From assembly GCA_022711355.1 (NCBI GenBank), contig JAKLFE010000001.1, positions 1 to 64,000 on the forward strand: a DNA stretch of 64,000 nucleotides, given 5' to 3'. Below the pieces are notes generated by a model. That model did not search any database, was not told the origin of the DNA, and saw nothing but the letters and a program-made list of their open reading frames with translations. A program made the position numbers and the translations under genes. This stretch comes from Spirochaetota bacterium. GTDB lineage: Bacteria > Spirochaetota > Spirochaetia > Treponematales > Rectinemataceae. Of the stretch, positions 48,044-56,203 are shown in pieces (position 1 is the stretch's first letter; each line of letters opens with the position of its first letter).

Positions 48044-48340
48044 ATGCACGGACGACTAGGACGACATCCCGTCGACGTATGGGTGAACGGGAAGCACATC
48101 GAGGGCCTCCTGGCGCTCTACAAGCACGTGAAGGCACGCAGCACGAAGAGCAAGCGCGAGGTCCGGCGAGCTCTCGACAACGGCGAGACCTACTACAACC
48201 AGGCTACCGGTAAATCGTACAACCTTTCGAGGACGCCTCCGGCGAAGAAAGCACCGAGAAAATCCCCTCAGGTTGTCAATAGCAAAAATGCCACTTTATT
48301 AGCACGGTGCATCACGCATCGATTGGGGACCTACGCTTAG
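48044..48340 (+). CDS. Hypothetical phage protein
   Basis: A 98-residue basic protein (HPVDVWVNGKHIEGLLALYK, ARSTKSKREVRRALDNGETY). The stretch at 48270-48300 is AT-rich and carries TAGCAAAAATGC, resembling the repressor half-site. No family recognised. It lies between the putative small subunit and the terminase genes. Confidence 0.5.
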   Translation: MHGRLGRHPVDVWVNGKHIEGLLALYKHVKARSTKSKREVRRALDNGETYYNQATGKSYNLSRTPPAKKAPRKSPQVVNSKNATLLARCITHRLGTYA

Positions 48341-48379
48341 GGCTAGATACAATTCAAGTTCGGGTGTATAGGGGGAAGT

Positions 48380-48619
48380 ATGGCGACGAAGACCTACGAC
48401 ACGGCTCCCGAGGCCGCTCGGGCTTCGCAGTATCAAAAGGCGATCTCGAACCCGCGCAAGCTGCAGACGCCACGCGGGCAGTATCAGGTGGTTATCGTGT
48501 ACGAGCGCGGGAGCTATCGCTACGTGTACCAGGGTGCGCTCGCCCACACGTTGCCCGATACGCTCGCTCGCCCGAGCTCGAGCGATATCGATTCTGAACG
48601 CCGCTGGAGGCCTTGGTGA
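48380..48619 (+). CDS. Hypothetical phage protein
   Basis: A 79-residue protein (KTYDTAPEAARASQYQKAIS, QYQVVIVYERGSYRYVYQGA). A weak GGGGGAAG lies upstream. The TGA stop overlaps the GTG of the terminase ATPase gene. No family recognised. Confidence 0.5.
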   Translation: MATKTYDTAPEAARASQYQKAISNPRKLQTPRGQYQVVIVYERGSYRYVYQGALAHTLPDTLARPSSSDIDSERRWRPW

Positions 48620-49527
48620 GCATGTGCGCCACGGTTGACGATCTCCGCTACACGTTATCCCCTCGGCAGTGGGTGGAGCACGTAGAGCGGCGATCGCTCT
48701 TCCCGTGGCAGGCCGCGGTCCTCGACGACCCGAGCCCCTTCATCGTAATCGACGGGGCTCGCCAGGGCGGCAAGTCTACCGTCGTCGTGAAGCCCGCGGC
48801 CCACAGCGCGAAGTACTACCCCGGATCCCTGACCGTCATCGCGGCGGCTACCGAGTCCCAGGCCATCGAGGACATGATGAAGCTCAAGGTCTTCATGGGC
48901 TTCGATCCGGAGTATCCGGAGATCATTCGGTCCTCGGATTCGCTCATCCTCCTGTCCAATGATTCCCGTATAATCGTGGTCGCCGCTACCGAGAAGAGCG
49001 CTCGCGGATTCTCCCAGTACGACCAGGGCCCGCGGCTCATCATCATCGACGAGGCCTCCCGCATCGAGGAGATCGTCTACACCTCGGCAGTCCTCCCCAT
49101 GCTCACCGACAATCCCGAGGCGACCCTCTACGTCATCTCCACGCCGCACGGGCGCAAGGGCTTCTTCTTCGACTCCATGCAGGATCCGAGCGCCTCGCGG
49201 TATCACATCCGCGCGCCCTGGGACGTGCTCGACCTCGAGCAGCAGCTCGTTCCCGCCGAGCCCGAGGAGGCCTTCGCGGCGAAGTGCGCTGCGAAGGGCA
49301 TCCACGGCTACTACTCGCCGCGTCATCGGCGCCTCGAGGAGCAGCTTCGCATGCTCCGCCGGCAGGGCCCGCTCATGTACCGCCAGGAGAACCTCGGCGA
49401 GTTCGTGGAGCCGCTCGATCAGGTCTTCGCCTACGACGAGATAGCGAAGATGCTCAGCCACAGCGACGTGGCTCCGCTCAACCTCGCGGCGATCCCCGTC
49501 GCCGAGACGGCCGCGATGGAGTTCTAG
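48616..49527 (+). CDS. Terminase large subunit, ATPase part
   Basis: A 304-residue protein with the packaging ATPase: Walker A DGARQGGKST (K53), Walker B RLIIIDEASR and coupling motif YVISTPHGRKG, then the end of the ATPase region and linker (PLDQVFAYDEIAK). The nuclease domain is absent: a TAG at 49525 ends the frame, and the nuclease gene starts with the next codon in the same frame. GTG 48616 overlaps the previous stop; ATG 48622 is an alternative. It powers DNA translocation into the prohead. Confidence 0.88.
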   Translation: MSMCATVDDLRYTLSPRQWVEHVERRSLFPWQAAVLDDPSPFIVIDGARQGGKSTVVVKPAAHSAKYYPGSLTVIAAATESQAIEDMMKLKVFMGFDPEYPEIIRSSDSLILLSNDSRIIVVAATEKSARGFSQYDQGPRLIIIDEASRIEEIVYTSAVLPMLTDNPEATLYVISTPHGRKGFFFDSMQDPSASRYHIRAPWDVLDLEQQLVPAEPEEAFAAKCAAKGIHGYYSPRHRRLEEQLRMLRRQGPLMYRQENLGEFVEPLDQVFAYDEIAKMLSHSDVAPLNLAAIPVAETAAMEF

Positions 49528-50259
49528 ATGAACGAATACCTGGTAACCGCCGACATCGGGAAGCGCTACGACCCCTTCGTGCTCTTCGTGCACCGGAAGA
49601 CTTCTAAGATCGTTCCCGGATCGACGGCCCTCCGTACGCCCGACCGCGTCGTCCGGTACCTCGACCTCGTGCACATCGAGAAATTCCTCGGCATCACGTA
49701 CCCGCAGATGGGAGATCTCGTCGCGACGTGGATGGGACACAACCAGATCGTCAACAATGCGGATCTCGTATACGACGGGACCGGCGTGGGCGAGGCCTTC
49801 GGCGACATCTTGCACGAGCGGAGCATCGCCGGAATCCCCATTATCGTCGGCGGCGGCGAGCAAGTCCGCGAGGTCTATACGGACTTTGGGTCCGTTTTCT
49901 CTGGGCAGAATGGACGCCTCGGATCGGCGCAGATTCTCAAAGAGGTCCATGTCCCGAAGGCGGATCTCGTCGCGGCTGGCCAGCTCATAGCCCAGCAGGG
50001 GCGGTATCGCCTCGCATCCGGGCTTCAGTGGGCCGACGATTTTCAGGCTCAGCTCAGCAATTTCAAAGGCATCAAAAAGGACGGCGCTCGCATAAAAAGC
50101 GCAGAGGCGGAGCTCGAGAAGGTTCACGACGACTTCGTATCGTGCTACCTCCTCGCGTGCTGGTTCTTCCTCCGTGAGGGCGAGGTAGCGGCTCCGGACA
50201 GCGTGCTCCCCGCGACGCTCCGAACAGCGGGCGCCTGGGATCCCTACTCGTACATGTAG
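49528..50259 (+). CDS. Terminase large subunit, nuclease part
   Basis: A 243-residue protein starting MNEYLVTADIGKRYDPFVLF. D9 in ADIG is the first acidic residue of the RNase H-like terminase nuclease; later acidic blocks include LVYDGTGVGEAF and EKVHDDFVSCYLLA. The ATG follows the TAG of the ATPase gene with no gap and in the same frame, and GGAG lies seven bases upstream, so re-initiation is plausible. Together the two genes equal one normal large subunit of about 548 residues. Confidence 0.82.
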   Translation: MNEYLVTADIGKRYDPFVLFVHRKTSKIVPGSTALRTPDRVVRYLDLVHIEKFLGITYPQMGDLVATWMGHNQIVNNADLVYDGTGVGEAFGDILHERSIAGIPIIVGGGEQVREVYTDFGSVFSGQNGRLGSAQILKEVHVPKADLVAAGQLIAQQGRYRLASGLQWADDFQAQLSNFKGIKKDGARIKSAEAELEKVHDDFVSCYLLACWFFLREGEVAAPDSVLPATLRTAGAWDPYSYM

Positions 50260-50272
50260 GCAGGAGAGGTCA

Positions 50273-51994
50273 ATGGACAAGGAACAGAACACCGCCGCGC
50301 CGAGGATCTCGACCGAATCGCTCAAGCAGCTATACCAGATCCGCGAAAGCTGGAAGAAGGCGCGGAAGCGCTTCGATTCGAAGTGGGCTGACATCGCCTC
50401 GAAGGTCAATCCCGACATGGCCGACTGGACGAGCGACCTCCCTCCGTCCCGAACCAGCCGCGAGCCGTCGCCGAACCGTCTCGTCTACGACAACACTGCC
50501 CAGAAGGCCTCGAACCTCTTCGCCGACGGCCTGCAGGCCTACAGCTTCGGGCAGGGCCAGGACTGGCTCCGCCTGGTATCAGAGGATCCAGACGACGAGA
50601 AGGACAAGGCGGCCACCGAGTGGCTGCAGAATGCTTCGCTCCGCGTTTCCCGGGGACTGTCGCGTTCAAACTTCTACGACGAGGCACGGCCATTCCTGAA
50701 AAGCGGAGCTGATTTCGCGACGGCAATTCAGTTCCGCGACCACGACGTCAAGCGTGGAATCGCCGTATACAAGACACTGCACCTTAAGCGCTGTTTAATC
50801 GGAGAGAATCAGTATGGAGAGAATGATTCATTAATCCGTGATTTCTGGCTCGAGCCCTGGCAGGCCGCGGCCAAGTTCGGCGCGAAGCGTTTACCCACCA
50901 CGATTGCCGACGCCTACCGGAATAATCTCAATCGCTCGTTCAAGTTCACCCAACTTGTTTTTCCGCTTGATAAATTCAACCTCGATATCGAGCCCCGAGG
51001 TGTCGCACAGGGAAAGGCGTACTACTCGCTCTATGTAGCCGACGTGGATCGGTTCGAGGCGATTGAGGATGGCGGCTACGAGGATCGCGCGTTCTACACG
51101 TGGCGTTGGGGGCGGTGCCTCGATGGCGACGTCTGGGGTGTCGATTCCCCGGGCATGGTGGAGCTCTCGACCATCAAACAGCTCAACGCGGAGCGCGCCG
51201 ACTTCTCGCGAGGCTCGCAGCTCGGCTTCCGGCCGCCGATCAAGGCCACGGAAAGCATGCGCGAGCAGGGCGTACACCTCGAGCCAAACTACAACCACTA
51301 CATGCGGCCGGGGATGGACTTCGCCGTAGTCCCGGTCATGGGCCCCTTCGAACCCATCGCCCAGGACATGCTGATGCTCAAGAAGTCGATCAACGAATCA
51401 TACTACGTTGATTTCTTCCTGATGCTGTCCCAGAACCTCGAGCGCTTCAAGACGGCGACCGAGGTCGCGGGCCTGCAGGGCGAACAGAGCGCGATGATCG
51501 CCGCCATGTCCGGGCGCCTGCACTTCGAGTACCTCGAGCGCGTGGCGGAGGATTCCTTCGCCCTCGAGCTCGCCTATGGACGGCTTCCGCCTATACCCGC
51601 GAGCCTTAAGGGTAAGAAGATCCGCGTGGACCTAATCTCGCCACTCTCGCAGATGCAGAAGCGGTATCTCCTCCTCAGCGAGACGGACGCCTTCGTCGGG
51701 CGGATCCTCCAGATAGCACAGATAACCCAGGACCAGACGAAGCTCGATCGCGTCGACTTCGACGCGTACATCGGCGTCACGGCCGAGGCCTACAACGTCG
51801 ATCGCCGAATCGTCCGGGATCTCGTCGAGGTACAGCGGATGAAACTCGCCCGGGCCAAGGCCCAGGCCGACAGCGCCGCGCAGCAGCAGGCGCTCGAGGC
51901 CGCCAAGGCCCAGGCGACCGTCTACGCGGCGAGCTCGAAGGCCCCCGAGGCCGGCAGCCCGGCCGCGACGCTCATGCGAGGGCCCCAGGGATGA
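50273..51994 (+). CDS. Portal (head-tail connector) protein, podovirus type
   Basis: A 573-residue portal of the T7/BPP-1 connector family. Visible: a helical start (LYQIRESWKKARKRFDSKWA), the central core with VDSPGMVELSTIKQLNAERA, LEPNYNHYMRPGMDFA, the block LERFKTATEVAGLQGEQSAM typical of this family (ATEV followed by helix), and a long helical C-terminal tail rich in Ala/Gln. It forms the dodecameric channel through which DNA enters and leaves. GGAGAGG precedes the ATG. Confidence 0.88.
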   Translation: MDKEQNTAAPRISTESLKQLYQIRESWKKARKRFDSKWADIASKVNPDMADWTSDLPPSRTSREPSPNRLVYDNTAQKASNLFADGLQAYSFGQGQDWLRLVSEDPDDEKDKAATEWLQNASLRVSRGLSRSNFYDEARPFLKSGADFATAIQFRDHDVKRGIAVYKTLHLKRCLIGENQYGENDSLIRDFWLEPWQAAAKFGAKRLPTTIADAYRNNLNRSFKFTQLVFPLDKFNLDIEPRGVAQGKAYYSLYVADVDRFEAIEDGGYEDRAFYTWRWGRCLDGDVWGVDSPGMVELSTIKQLNAERADFSRGSQLGFRPPIKATESMREQGVHLEPNYNHYMRPGMDFAVVPVMGPFEPIAQDMLMLKKSINESYYVDFFLMLSQNLERFKTATEVAGLQGEQSAMIAAMSGRLHFEYLERVAEDSFALELAYGRLPPIPASLKGKKIRVDLISPLSQMQKRYLLLSETDAFVGRILQIAQITQDQTKLDRVDFDAYIGVTAEAYNVDRRIVRDLVEVQRMKLARAKAQADSAAQQQALEAAKAQATVYAASSKAPEAGSPAATLMRGPQG

Positions 51995-52287
51995 GCGACT
52001 CCGTCGAGATCGACCAGGTCCTCGCTCGGCGAGCCCTCTTCCGGCGGCTCCTCGACACGCCGGACGGCCACGTATTCCTCGCCCTCCTTCGGAACGAGTG
52101 CGGCGTGGAATCGATGAATCCGGCGACGATCAAGCCCGAGCTCGTGGCCTTGTGCAACTGGATCCACATCGAGGCGGGCATCTACCATCCGCTCAACATG
52201 GTACAGGTCGCCGCGGCGCTTCTTCGCGTCGCTGACGACGAGGATCTCTACGCGAAGAAGAAGGCCCAAGGGGCCGAGGAGGACTGA
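51991..52287 (+). CDS. Bbp19-like phage protein
   Basis: A 98-residue protein (ALFRRLLDTPDGHVFLALLR then IHIEAGIYHPLNMVQVAAAL) that matches the small gene found between portal and scaffold genes in BPP-1-like phages (Bbp19 type). Function unknown, probably in morphogenesis. It overlaps the portal stop by 4 bp and the scaffold ATG by 1 bp. Confidence 0.65.
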   Translation: MSDSVEIDQVLARRALFRRLLDTPDGHVFLALLRNECGVESMNPATIKPELVALCNWIHIEAGIYHPLNMVQVAAALLRVADDEDLYAKKKAQGAEED

Positions 52288-53201
52288 TGATCGTTCGACG
52301 ATTCTTCTACGGCGCCGAAGACGGCGCCGGCGGAGGGGCTGGAGGGGCTGGGGCTGCGGGAGAAGCCGGAGCGGCCGCGGGGGCCGCCGGGGCCGGGGGC
52401 GCAGCGCCGGCAGCCGGAGCCGCCGCAGGAGGCGAGGGCGCGGCTGCCGGAGGCGGATCGAAGCTCCCCAAGTTCGCCGACCAGCTGCCGCCCGAGTTCA
52501 AAGCCCAGCACGCGAAGGACCTCGAGTCCTACGCCGACAAGAAGCTGGGAGACGTGCTCGGCGAGTACTTCACGCTCAAGGCCAAGATGGGCAGGGCCCT
52601 CCTCTTCCCCGATCCCAAGACCTCGACGGCCGAGGAGATCGCCGACTTCAAGGCCAAGATGGGCCTGCCCGAGAACGCCGAGGCCTACGAGTACAAGCTC
52701 GAGGCGTTCAAGGACATGCCGGGCCTCGAGGAGTTCGTGAAACAGCACCGCGCCCATGCCTACGCGAGCGGCATGAACAAGGCCCAGGCTCAGCGGGACC
52801 TGGAGTTCATGCTCGGCTTCGCGAAGGCGGCGCAGGATCATTCCGCGGCGGAGCAGGCCGACGCCAAGGCGCACTTCGACGAGCACCTCGTGAAGGCCCT
52901 AGATCCCGACGGCAAGCGCCCGGCGGACCAGGTCACGACCGAAGCCGCGGCGATCAAGAACAGGATGATCCTGTTCTTCACGAAGAGCCTCGGCAACGCC
53001 GAGCTGGCCAAGGACGCCGCCGCGCGGGGGATCCTCCACGATCCAACCTGGGCTCGGGCCTTTGCCACAGTCCAGGCCCGCCTCGAGGACGCGCCGTTCC
53101 ACGACGGGAAGCCCGCGGGCGGCGGAGGCGAGAAGCCCAAGCGCGGCACCCAGGGGAGCTATTCTCCCGAATTCGAAGCCGCCTACGGCGGAAAGGAGTA
53201 G
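52287..53201 (+). CDS. Probable capsid scaffolding protein
   Basis: A 304-residue protein with a long Gly/Ala-rich N-terminal region (10-60), a charged helical middle (DQLPPEFKAQHAKDLESYAD, GDVLGEYFTLKAKMGRALLF) and a Lys/Gly-rich tail. Position between portal and capsid genes, and low-complexity helical make-up, are typical of scaffolds. No enzymatic motif. Confidence 0.65.
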   Translation: MIVRRFFYGAEDGAGGGAGGAGAAGEAGAAAGAAGAGGAAPAAGAAAGGEGAAAGGGSKLPKFADQLPPEFKAQHAKDLESYADKKLGDVLGEYFTLKAKMGRALLFPDPKTSTAEEIADFKAKMGLPENAEAYEYKLEAFKDMPGLEEFVKQHRAHAYASGMNKAQAQRDLEFMLGFAKAAQDHSAAEQADAKAHFDEHLVKALDPDGKRPADQVTTEAAAIKNRMILFFTKSLGNAELAKDAAARGILHDPTWARAFATVQARLEDAPFHDGKPAGGGGEKPKRGTQGSYSPEFEAAYGGKE

Positions 53202-53204
53202 ATC

Positions 53205-53396
53205 GTGGCGCAGAACGAAGCAGGAGCCTCCAGCGATCCGATGCTCGAGTCCATCCTCGCGGGGATCCCCGCGGCCGAGGGCTCCTCGGAAGCCGGCGGC
53301 GGATCCGCAGCCGGCGCAGCGGGAGCGGCGGGAGAGAAGAAGTCCGCATACGGGTACAGCGACGAGTTCCAGAAGACCTTCGGAAAAAAAAGGTAG
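53205..53396 (+). CDS. Small head-region protein
   Basis: A 63-residue Gly/Ala-rich protein from a GTG start (MAQNEAGASSDPMLESILAG). Its end (YGYSDEFQKTFGKKR) echoes the end of the scaffold gene (YSPEFEAAYGGKE), suggesting a duplicated tail motif. Possibly an auxiliary scaffold or a short tail for proteolysis; function unknown. Confidence 0.5.
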   Translation: MAQNEAGASSDPMLESILAGIPAAEGSSEAGGGSAAGAAGAAGEKKSAYGYSDEFQKTFGKKR

Positions 53397-53443
53397 ATTT
53401 TTCTATTTAAAGTTCTGGGGGTGGGTGTATACCATCCCTGTGA

Positions 53444-53515
53444 AGCAGGGTAGAGCAGCGGGAGCTCGCCGGGTTCATTACCCGGAGGCCGCGGGTTCGA
53501 CCCCCGCCCCTGCTA
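53444..53515 (+). tRNA. Phage tRNA-Met (CAT) with initiator-like features
   Basis: Perfect cloverleaf: acceptor AGCAGGG/CCCTGCT, D stem GAGC/GCTC, anticodon stem CCGGG/CCCGG with loop TTCATTA (CAT at 53476-53478), T stem GCGGG/CCCGC with TTCGACC. Two initiator hallmarks are present: the A11-U24 pair and three consecutive G-C pairs (29-31/39-41). Two features are unusual: a paired A1-U72 end, where bacterial initiators are unpaired, and U37 beside the anticodon. No CCA is encoded. It lies between two head genes. Confidence 0.92.
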
Positions 53516-53519
53516 GTTT

Positions 53520-53742
53520 CCGATCCGTGTTACGGATCCAGCGGTAGCTGGACGAGCACGCCGATAATGGCCCGGGATCCAGGTCGGTCGCCTATCGCGA
53601 GACGGGCGGCCGATGAAGCTAACCGGAGAAAGTAAGGTCGCGCCGAAGTATGCCTGAAATGGACCCGGACCAGCGGTTCCCTAACCGGTAGGGATGAAGG
53701 GACCGAGACTAACGGGGGACAGGAAGGCGCCTTACTTCACCA
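53520..53742 (+). ncRNA. Structured leader RNA ahead of the capsid gene
   Basis: This gene-free stretch has many paired segments: GATCCG-tgtta-CGGATC (53522-53538); CCAGC-ggta-GCTGG (53538-53551); TCGGTCGCC (53584-53592) with GGCGGCCGA (53605-53613); AAGTAAG..GCGCC (53630-53644) with GGCGC-CTTACTT (53726-53737); CCCTA-accgg-TAGGG (53679-53693); and an alternative GGTTCCCT/AGGGACC pairing that excludes it. The long-range 12-bp stem encloses about 80 bases. I recognise no known ribozyme or riboswitch family. It may control capsid expression or act as a phage ncRNA. Confidence 0.5.
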
Positions 53743-53778
53743 GATAGCCGCACATCACGACTCAACTCGAGGTGTGCT

Positions 53779-54750
53779 ATGGCCGTACTCTCGCAAAACG
53801 CCAAGCTGACCATCATCGAGGCCATCAAGGCCCAGGGCTACGACGACTTCGCCGCCGTGGTCGGCGATCTCGCGCAGCTCCAGGATTTCCTGGACGAGGC
53901 CGTGTGGCTCCCCACCACGCACGGCTCCTTCAACAAGGCCTTCCAGGCCAAGTCGCTCGGCAAGGGCGGCTTCTCCAAGGCCAACTCGGCCGTCCCCGTC
54001 ATCGCGTCCTCGGGAGATGACGTCGTCGAGCCCGTGAAGCTATACGAGGGCGACTCTGTCATCGACGAGCGCGTCCTCAAGGGCACGATCGACCCCTACA
54101 AGGTCCGCGACTCCCAGGACGCGATGAACCTGGAAGGCTGCACCCAGGACTGGCTCTACAATCTCATCACCGCCTCGGGCGGCCCCGACGGCTTCAAGGG
54201 CTTCATGGCCCGCCGGCCGGCCCTCGACAAGAAGACCTGCTTCGGCTTCGGCGGCACGGCCTCCGGGTCCCTCTCCTCGGGGTACATGATCGAGTTCGGG
54301 CCCTCGGGCTTCTACCTCGGCTACAACCCCGTCGAGGGCGTCGTCCCCGGCTTCTCCAACGAGGACCGCGGCCGCCACAGCGTCCCCGCGCCCGACGGCA
54401 ACGGGAACATGTGGGCCTGGATCCGCCACTACGAGATCTGGGGCGCCCTCATCGAGCGCAACAAGCGGGCCCTCATCCGCCTGGCCAACATCAACCCCGC
54501 CGGCGGCACGGGCGACTTCTCCTCCGCGCCCTTCCTCGCGGCCAAGCGCTGGCAGCCCTCCGGCGGTCGCCGCTCGGTAGCCTTCTTCTCCCGCAACGTG
54601 GCGGCCCGCATCGACGAGTTCTGCTACTCGAAGAGCAACGCCGCGTATGGGCTCCGCGACATCCAGGGCTACGGCCCTGTGTCCATGGTCGGCGGCGTCC
54701 CCATCCGCGTCATCGACGCCATCCCCGAGACCGAGACCACGGTCAGCTGA
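53779..54750 (+). CDS. Major capsid protein (Bbp17-like)
   Basis: A 323-residue HK97-fold-type capsid protein of the BPP-1 group. Typical features are an N-terminal helix (LTIIEAIKAQGYDDFAAVVG), a Gly-rich middle (CFGFGGTASGSLSSGYMIEF) and a C-terminal beta-rich part ending in GYGPVSMVGGVPIRVIDAI, as in other major capsid proteins. GAGGTG precedes the ATG at the end of the structured leader. Highest expected expression in the late operon. Confidence 0.82.
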   Translation: MAVLSQNAKLTIIEAIKAQGYDDFAAVVGDLAQLQDFLDEAVWLPTTHGSFNKAFQAKSLGKGGFSKANSAVPVIASSGDDVVEPVKLYEGDSVIDERVLKGTIDPYKVRDSQDAMNLEGCTQDWLYNLITASGGPDGFKGFMARRPALDKKTCFGFGGTASGSLSSGYMIEFGPSGFYLGYNPVEGVVPGFSNEDRGRHSVPAPDGNGNMWAWIRHYEIWGALIERNKRALIRLANINPAGGTGDFSSAPFLAAKRWQPSGGRRSVAFFSRNVAARIDEFCYSKSNAAYGLRDIQGYGPVSMVGGVPIRVIDAIPETETTVS

Positions 54751-54801
54751 TTCCTCAGGCCCGGCCGCATGGCCGGGCCATCCTCGTACCAGGAGACTGC
54801 G

Positions 54802-55215
54802 ATGCGCGATTTCTACAATAACCCCGCGAATCTCTCTCTCGCCACGAAGGACACGGACGTCTCCTCCGCCGACTCCATGGACTTCGGGGCGATCCCCTCG
54901 GGGAGCCGCTTCTCCCAGCACCAGACGGGCTTCTCGGATCCCGAGGCCGTCATGTGCTTCCAGCTGACCGCCGACTGCGCCAGCGGGGACGACTTCATCC
55001 CCTACATCGAGGAGTCCGCCGACGGGTCCTCGTGGGTGAAGTGCATCACCGGCAAGCAGGTCGGCGCGCCGGCCTCGGCGGGCAAGGTCTACCCCCTGCC
55101 CCTGCCGAAGAACCACGCGCGCTACCTCCGCCCCGGCGCGACGCCCAAGAGCACCGGCACCTTCGCGGCCAGGACCCTCCAGGCCTGGATCGGCCACGGG
55201 GAGCAGGTCCTCTGA
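54802..55215 (+). CDS. Bbp16-like capsid cement protein
   Basis: A 137-residue beta-rich protein (RDFYNNPANLSLATKDTDVS, SADSMDFGAIPSGSRFSQHQ, ARTLQAWIGHGEQVL). Size, beta content and place right after the capsid gene match the Bbp16 cement family that decorates and stabilises the shell. AGGAG lies seven bases upstream. Confidence 0.7.
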   Translation: MRDFYNNPANLSLATKDTDVSSADSMDFGAIPSGSRFSQHQTGFSDPEAVMCFQLTADCASGDDFIPYIEESADGSSWVKCITGKQVGAPASAGKVYPLPLPKNHARYLRPGATPKSTGTFAARTLQAWIGHGEQVL

Positions 55216-55267
55216 ACCAGCCCGGCGCCTCGGGGAGCCCCGAGGCGCCACCCACAAGGAGATCGGC

Positions 55268-55627
55268 ATGAAGTACGAATGCCAGGCACGGATCCCGCCC
55301 GACGCCACGGGCCGTTCCTACACCGAGGGCGAGATCTACGATCTCGATGAGGCGGAGATCGCCAAGCTCACCAAGTGCGGCCACATGGGCGCGAAGTACG
55401 GCGACCAGGTGGTCGAGCCCCACTTCGTGGCCCTGCCCATCCCGCCCGCGGCGGCTGCGGAGGATCCGAAGGGCCAGGCCAGCCTCTTCGACGACGGCTA
55501 CGAGCAGCTCACCAAGGAGCAGCTCATCACCGTGGCCGGCGAGCTCGGCATCGCGGTCGAGACGAAGGACTCGAGGGAGAAGATCCTCGAGGTCATGCGG
55601 GCCGCGAAGACGGCCAAGAAGGCATAA
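55268..55627 (+). CDS. Hypothetical head protein with SAP-like tail
   Basis: A 119-residue protein. The N-terminal half has beta strands (KYECQARIPPDATGRSYTEG, EIYDLDEAEIAKL). The C-terminal half (LTKEQLITVAGELGIAVETK then SREKILEVMRA) resembles a SAP/LEM-type helix-extended-loop-helix used for DNA or protein contacts. AAGGAG upstream. Probably a minor head protein. Confidence 0.55.
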   Translation: MKYECQARIPPDATGRSYTEGEIYDLDEAEIAKLTKCGHMGAKYGDQVVEPHFVALPIPPAAAAEDPKGQASLFDDGYEQLTKEQLITVAGELGIAVETKDSREKILEVMRAAKTAKKA

Positions 55628-55630
55628 GCT

Positions 55631-56203
55631 ATGGCCGGCAGCATCGACTACGGAACCTCCTGGGTAGCGCTCTGCAACCGCGCGCTCGCGCGGCTCGGGA
55701 AGGATCGCATCAGCTCGCTCTCCTCTGGCGACGAGACGGTCAATCTCTGCAATGTGTTTCTCGGCGAGGCCATCGAGACAGTGCTGTCGGCCTACAGCTG
55801 GAACGCGGCCAAGGCCCGCGTGCAGCTCGCCATGCTGGCCACGGATCCAGCCTACGGCTACAGCAACGCATTCGCTTTACCCTCGGACATGGTCAACATC
55901 GCCTCCGTCGATGCCGGCGGGGCGGACTACCGTCACGAGGGATCGAGCATCCTGACCGACGCCGCGGAGGTGTGGATTACCTACATCGCTCGGCCGACCG
56001 ACCCGAAAGCCCTGCCCGCGTACCTCAAGCGCGCAATCAGCGCCGAGCTCGCTTATTTGCTCTCGACTCCCATCGCCACCTCGGAAACCCTCGCGGCCCG
56101 GATCAAAGCCGAGGCGCAGGCCGCGCTCGAAGAGGCGATCGCCGCCGACGCCAGACGTTCTCCGCCCCAGGCCGCCGAGCCCTTCTACACCGAGGCCCGC
56201 TGA
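55631..56203 (+). CDS. Tail tubular protein A/gp11-like adaptor
   Basis: A 190-residue helical protein (SWVALCNRALARLGKDRISS, LGEAIETVLSAYSWNAAKAR, FALPSDMVNIASVD, AYLKRAISAELAYLLSTPIA) matching the adaptor that sits between portal and nozzle in podoviruses. Its stop overlaps the ATG of the next gene (TGATG). Confidence 0.75.
   Translation: MAGSIDYGTSWVALCNRALARLGKDRISSLSSGDETVNLCNVFLGEAIETVLSAYSWNAAKARVQLAMLATDPAYGYSNAFALPSDMVNIASVDAGGADYRHEGSSILTDAAEVWITYIARPTDPKALPAYLKRAISAELAYLLSTPIATSETLAARIKAEAQAALEEAIAADARRSPPQAAEPFYTEAR

Noticed and set aside
49525-49527. TAG recoded as a sense codon in the phage
   Set aside because: Many other prophage genes end in TAG at sensible places (for example 34685, 40554, 41972, 42739, 44176, 46035, 47396), so general recoding is unlikely.
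53520-53742. Hammerhead or group I intron identity for the structured leader
   Set aside because: A CTGATGA core is absent (only CCGATGA) and no convincing P3/P7 core was found, so I left it unclassified.
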